Assembly: GCA_013812985.1 (NCBI GenBank) | Contig: JACCSN010000224.1 | Span: forward strand, 1 to 8,356 | Length of the DNA: 8,356 nucleotides | DNA from: Hyphomicrobiales bacterium | GTDB lineage: Bacteria; Pseudomonadota; Alphaproteobacteria; Rhizobiales; Afifellaceae | Reading direction: 5' to 3' | In this document: piece by piece, positions 6,252-8,356 of the stretch | Layout: every line of letters starts with the position of its first letter | Numbering within the stretch: position 1 is the first letter of the stretch | Notes under the pieces: model-generated | What the model saw: only the letters and a program-made list of their open reading frames with translations | What the model was told of the DNA's origin: nothing | The model's database searches: none | Program-made: the position numbers and the translations under genes

Positions 6252-6352
6252 GCAGGGCGACGCGCGCCGGACCAGATTGGCCGCACTCTCCCCGATGCGA
6301 CCCGTTCGACATCGAACGCATGGACAACGGATTTGCTGCTCCCGCGACGCAT
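6248..6352 (-). CDS. 34-aa leader ORF coupled to the glycosyltransferase gene
   Basis: An ATG at 6352 follows an AGGAGA (6363-6358) at ideal spacing and opens 34 codons (MRRGSSKSVV ... GARRPA) ending in a TGA. That TGA shares ATGA with the ATG of the 1223-residue gene. The peptide is basic (about nine Arg) with no signal or membrane segment and no family I recognise. The large gene has no ribosome binding site of its own, so ribosomes finishing this ORF probably restart on it. This makes the ORF a translational-coupling leader, whether or not the peptide has a function. The alternative is a chance ORF, or a relic of an earlier N-terminus separated by a frameshift. Confidence 0.5.
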   Translation of the reverse strand: MRRGSSKSVVHAFDVERVASGRVRPIWSGARRPA

Positions 6353-6357
6353 GGGAT

Positions 6358-6363
6358 TCTCCT
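6358..6363 (-). promoter_or_regulatory. strong ribosome binding site of the leader ORF
   Basis: AGGAGA on the minus strand lies 5 bases before the ATG at 6352. It is the only good Shine-Dalgarno sequence in the 270 bases before the large gene, which is the main reason for taking the leader ORF as the entry point for ribosomes. About 20 bases further upstream, CTGCCT and AGGCAG (6406-6411 and 6384-6389) can form a small hairpin with an inner GGC/GCC pairing, of unknown relevance. Confidence 0.55.
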
Positions 6364-6486
6364 GGACGCCTTCCCGGTTCCGCCTGCCTGGGCGAAAAGC
6401 CTTCTAGGCAGCCAAGCAGAATCCCGCAAGGATCGATGACGCCCGCGCTACCCGAACGGAAATAACCCTAGGGAGCCGCAACACAC

Positions 6487-6516
6487 AAAAGGACCTCCTG
6501 CGCCTCGACAGGAGCC
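6487..6516 (-). terminator. intrinsic terminator-like hairpin after the orphan gene
   Basis: On the minus strand CTCCTG and CAGGAG (6514-6509 and 6500-6495) enclose an 8-base loop. They are followed by GTCC and a run of four T (6490-6487). The structure starts 8 bases beyond the TAA of the gene at 6522. The stem is only 6 bp and the T-run is short, so this is a modest candidate. If it works, the leader and glycosyltransferase genes need their own promoter within about 6364-6486. Confidence 0.45.
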
Positions 6517-6521
6517 TTGTA

Positions 6522-7949
6522 TTATTCGCCGCCTCGCAGCTCATGCGATTCGGCATGCAGGGCCAGATCATCGACCTCGCTCCAGCAATGGACAAGCCGC
6601 TCCAGAACAGCCCGCACTTCCGGGCTCAGCCCGCTATCGGGCTCCGCCGCGTCATAGAGAGCCCCCTTTGTCAAACGGCTGACGAGGCTCCGGCGGCCAT
6701 CCCCCAGAGGAATTTCAGTGATCGCGGCCCCTTGCGGCGCGGAAATGCCGTCATCACCCACATGTCCCGTATGGATCCTAAGACAGCTCGGCCTGCCGCC
6801 TTCGGCAACAAGCTCGAAGCGCGATGACTTCGGCCCTGCGCTTTGTCTGAATCTTCCCAGTAGGACCAGCTCCAGGGCGTGCTTGTCGCCCTGCGATGTC
6901 CGACCGACCACTCGAATATTTCGGCCGCCGGCCGCCGACCCTCGTTCCACGTCCTGCTTCAGCGGCGGGCGGGAGACCTGCTCAGGTATATCAATCGTAG
7001 CCGTCGTCCTTAACTCCAGTTTGGCAGCGGGAAGGAGATCACCGCCCCGGATTCCGGACCAGTAGCCGTAAGTGTATTCCTCCCAGCCCTGCGTCGCAGC
7101 CGCGAAGGCAGAGGTCTCGCCGCCCGGGCTGGTGATCTTTATCTCGATGCGCTCAATATGAAGATCAGCAAATTCCGGCAGGCCGCTCGCCGGCTCGACG
7201 AAGAGGCGATAGGCGTCGCCGTGCCTGACCGCATCCTGCTCCAGATGCAATTGCTCGAAGCCTGAAACGCCGCGAAGGGCGACTTCCTGGGTCGCGCCCT
7301 CCCAGAGGGCCGAGTCCGCCGGTGCGATCCCAATTCGAAGCCGCACGGCTCTCGCGGCGCGGAACGAAAGTTCGGCCGAGATATGATCGCCGCGTCGGAT
7401 GCGGCCGCCCCGCAGCTTGAACACAATCTCGCAGGAATCATGTCCGCGCGTCCCAGCGATGCGCCAATGGAAATGATCCCGGATCTCGCACTGGCCCCAA
7501 GCGGCGGGTGAGGCGACATCAAGCCCGGCACCGCGCCGGTGGAAAAGATGATGGCGACCGAGACGCCTCAGCACGTCGTGCTGACCTAGCGAAGGGACCC
7601 TTGCCGGCTGCGCTCCCAATGGCCCATGGACAACCGCACATTCCGGAAAGGCGGTGCGGACATGACCGAGGGTCCATACCACCTCGCCCGAGATTTCTGG
7701 GCCGCCGGCAATATTCACGATCTCGTCGCAGCTCACGAATTTCGAATAGATGTGCTGGGTGACGGACCAGATGATATCGTTCAACTTTTCAGCCGAGGAT
7801 TCCTCGATGAATGCCTCCCAGGCGCAATCAAACGCTAAATTGGGATCCGAATGCTTGACCTTGCTTTCCAACCAAAGCAGGTAAGATGGATCGAGAAAAT
7901 TCCAGAAATCCTCATTTCCGACCGCATAGAGAGCATTTCCGTTTGTCAA
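6522..7949 (-). CDS. unrecognised 475-codon gene, 5' end replaced by an IS21-family end
   Basis: I do not recognise the family. The frame is continuous with no sign of a frameshift. The first 70 residues are helical and acidic/aromatic (NEDFWNFLDPSYLLWLES). Residues about 150-275 are beta-rich and end ADLHIERIEIKITS, a pattern reminiscent of carbohydrate-binding jelly-roll modules; a second beta-rich stretch covers about 345-415. The last 35 residues are helical. There is no signal peptide or membrane helix. The only start is a TTG at 7949 inside the IS end, with no Shine-Dalgarno sequence: codons 1-2 are IS DNA and host sequence begins at 7943. The frame stays open back to the istB stop. The true N-terminus is therefore missing and the protein is probably not made normally. 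GC is lower near the truncated end (about 42-52%) than in the rest of the gene. Position suggests surface-glycan work; that is a guess. Confidence 0.6.
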   Translation of the reverse strand: MTNGNALYAVGNEDFWNFLDPSYLLWLESKVKHSDPNLAFDCAWEAFIEESSAEKLNDIIWSVTQHIYSKFVSCDEIVNIAGGPEISGEVVWTLGHVRTAFPECAVVHGPLGAQPARVPSLGQHDVLRRLGRHHLFHRRGAGLDVASPAAWGQCEIRDHFHWRIAGTRGHDSCEIVFKLRGGRIRRGDHISAELSFRAARAVRLRIGIAPADSALWEGATQEVALRGVSGFEQLHLEQDAVRHGDAYRLFVEPASGLPEFADLHIERIEIKITSPGGETSAFAAATQGWEEYTYGYWSGIRGGDLLPAAKLELRTTATIDIPEQVSRPPLKQDVERGSAAGGRNIRVVGRTSQGDKHALELVLLGRFRQSAGPKSSRFELVAEGGRPSCLRIHTGHVGDDGISAPQGAAITEIPLGDGRRSLVSRLTKGALYDAAEPDSGLSPEVRAVLERLVHCWSEVDDLALHAESHELRGGE

Positions 7950-7970
7950 CGGCGGTCGGATTCCAGGCCA
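7944..7970 (-). repeat. IS21-family terminal repeat with an outward -35-like TTGACA
   Basis: The terminal bases read outward on the minus strand end in TTGACA (7949-7944), a perfect -35 hexamer placed exactly at the IS edge and pointing into the adjacent gene. Hybrid promoters using a -35 in an IS end are well known in IS21 and related families. No convincing -10 is present 16-18 bases downstream here (TGCGGT or ATGCGG fall there), so activity at this site is doubtful. Confidence 0.5.
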
Positions 7971-8015
7971 GCGGGGCGGCGTAAAAGCAGGCCAATGGTT
8001 TGGGCAGGACGATTT

Positions 8016-8042
8016 GCAAAGGGGCCAACGGGGCCCTTTTGC
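8016..8042 (-). terminator. strong GC-rich hairpin downstream of istB
   Basis: On the minus strand GCAAAAGGGCC and GGCCCCTTTGC pair with a single mismatch around a 5-base loop. The hairpin begins 18 bases after the istB stop codon and lies between it and the IS end. No T-run follows. It could end istB transcription or be part of the end structure; which one cannot be told from sequence. Confidence 0.45.
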
Positions 8043-8060
8043 AGATGGTCGCGCTTCGGA

Positions 8061-8356
8061 TCAGGTTGGGGTGATCTCGCCGGTGTCCGGATCGACGATC
8101 TCGGCAATGGCCTGGTTTTGCTCCGCCCTGGCTGCGGAGCGGCTTCGGCCGGCGGATTGCTTGAGACGATAGCTGTCGCCGTTCATGGTCAGGATGCTGA
8201 CGTGATGCGTGAGCCGATCGAGCAGCGCACCGGTGAGGCGCTCCGACCCCAGCACCGACGTCCAGTCCTCGAACGGCAAGTTCGAGGTGATGATGGTCGA
8301 GCCGCGCTCGTAACGCTGCGAGAAGGTCTCGAACAGCAGCTCCGCTCCTGTCGGTG
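8061..8356 (-). CDS. istB: IS21-family helper ATPase IstB, C-terminal part
   Basis: The last 97 codons of an IstB AAA+ ATPase are present; the rest lies beyond the right edge (family length is about 240-270 residues). The readable protein begins PTGAELLFETFSQRYERGS. The hallmark IstB block follows: ITSNLPFEDWTSVLGSERLT, then ALLDRLTHHVSIL, then the tail GDSYRLKQSAGRSR. The polar tail ends DPDTGEITPT before the TGA. IstB stimulates the IstA transposase and helps select targets. The frame is open to the window edge, and a Met at 8279 is internal, not the start. There is no sign of decay in this part, so the element could still be active or recently inserted. Confidence 0.93.
   Translation of the reverse strand, partial: PTGAELLFETFSQRYERGSTIITSNLPFEDWTSVLGSERLTGALLDRLTHHVSILTMNGDSYRLKQSAGRSRSAARAEQNQAIAEIVDPDTGEITPT

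Larger units (their letters stand above)
7944..8356 (-). mobile_element. IS21-family insertion sequence, istB-side end (partial)
   Basis: The element is identified by its istB gene and runs out of the window to the right. Its left border is placed at 7944, where the plus strand reads TGTCAACGGCGGTC: IS21-family ends begin TGT. This lies 117 bases from the istB stop, a usual distance. CAGGCCA occurs twice inside the end (7964-7970 and 7988-7994, 24 bp apart), like the subterminal repeats bound by IstA transposase. The border cuts into the neighbouring gene. The other end, istA and the target duplication are outside the window, so the exact border is inferred from one end. Confidence 0.75.

Noticed and set aside
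6401..6429. TTGCGG-N17-TAGAAG as a promoter for the leader and glycosyltransferase genes (minus strand).
   Set aside because: Both boxes match consensus poorly and similar matches are expected by chance. A promoter probably exists in 6364-6486 but I cannot place it.
7944..7949. TTG at 7949 as the genuine start of the orphan gene.
   Set aside because: It lies within the IS terminal repeat, has no Shine-Dalgarno sequence, and the coding frame continues upstream without a stop.

Overview
The window looks like an accessory, rearranged stretch of a GC-rich proteobacterial genome, most likely an alphaproteobacterium. This rests on the tRNA-Ser with an encoded CCA, the GC-rich coding style, the IS21-type element and the integrase and primase relatives in the debris. 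The assignment is inferred from sequence style; no host marker gene is present. Almost everything right of position 635 is read from the minus strand.

Layout, left to right. Positions 1-634 hold one weak small plus-strand ORF (78-308) and otherwise unassigned sequence. A complete tRNA-Ser(TGA) follows (635-724, minus) with a plausible promoter. Positions 791 to about 1800 are a gene graveyard: a tyrosine-recombinase C-terminal half broken over three frames (791 to about 1380, minus), a TOPRIM/primase fragment (about 1380-1640, plus) and the 5' stub of a PRSGNT-type sulfotransferase (about 1650-1793, minus). They abut with no spacer. Positions 1798-6352 hold a tightly coupled minus-strand operon, transcribed right to left: a 34-codon leader ORF with a strong ribosome binding site, a 1223-residue TPR-GT2-glycosyltransferase protein, a 257-residue sulfotransferase, and the broken second sulfotransferase at the tail. 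A terminator-like hairpin (6487-6516) separates this operon from an unrecognised gene (6522-7943) whose 5' end has been removed by an IS21-family element (7944 to beyond 8356). The C-terminal part of that element's istB gene closes the window.

How the genes fit together (inference): the multidomain glycosyltransferase would build or extend a glycan, and the one or two sulfotransferases coupled to it would add sulfate from PAPS. This would be a small cassette for a sulfated surface polysaccharide or glycoprotein. The unrecognised gene next door has beta-rich, possibly carbohydrate-binding segments, but a separate transcription unit and no clear family. Both ends of the cassette are damaged: the 3' end by recombination with primase and integrase debris, the neighbouring gene by the IS. 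The surviving sulfotransferase is clearly poorer in GC than the glycosyltransferase gene, so the cassette may itself be a mosaic.
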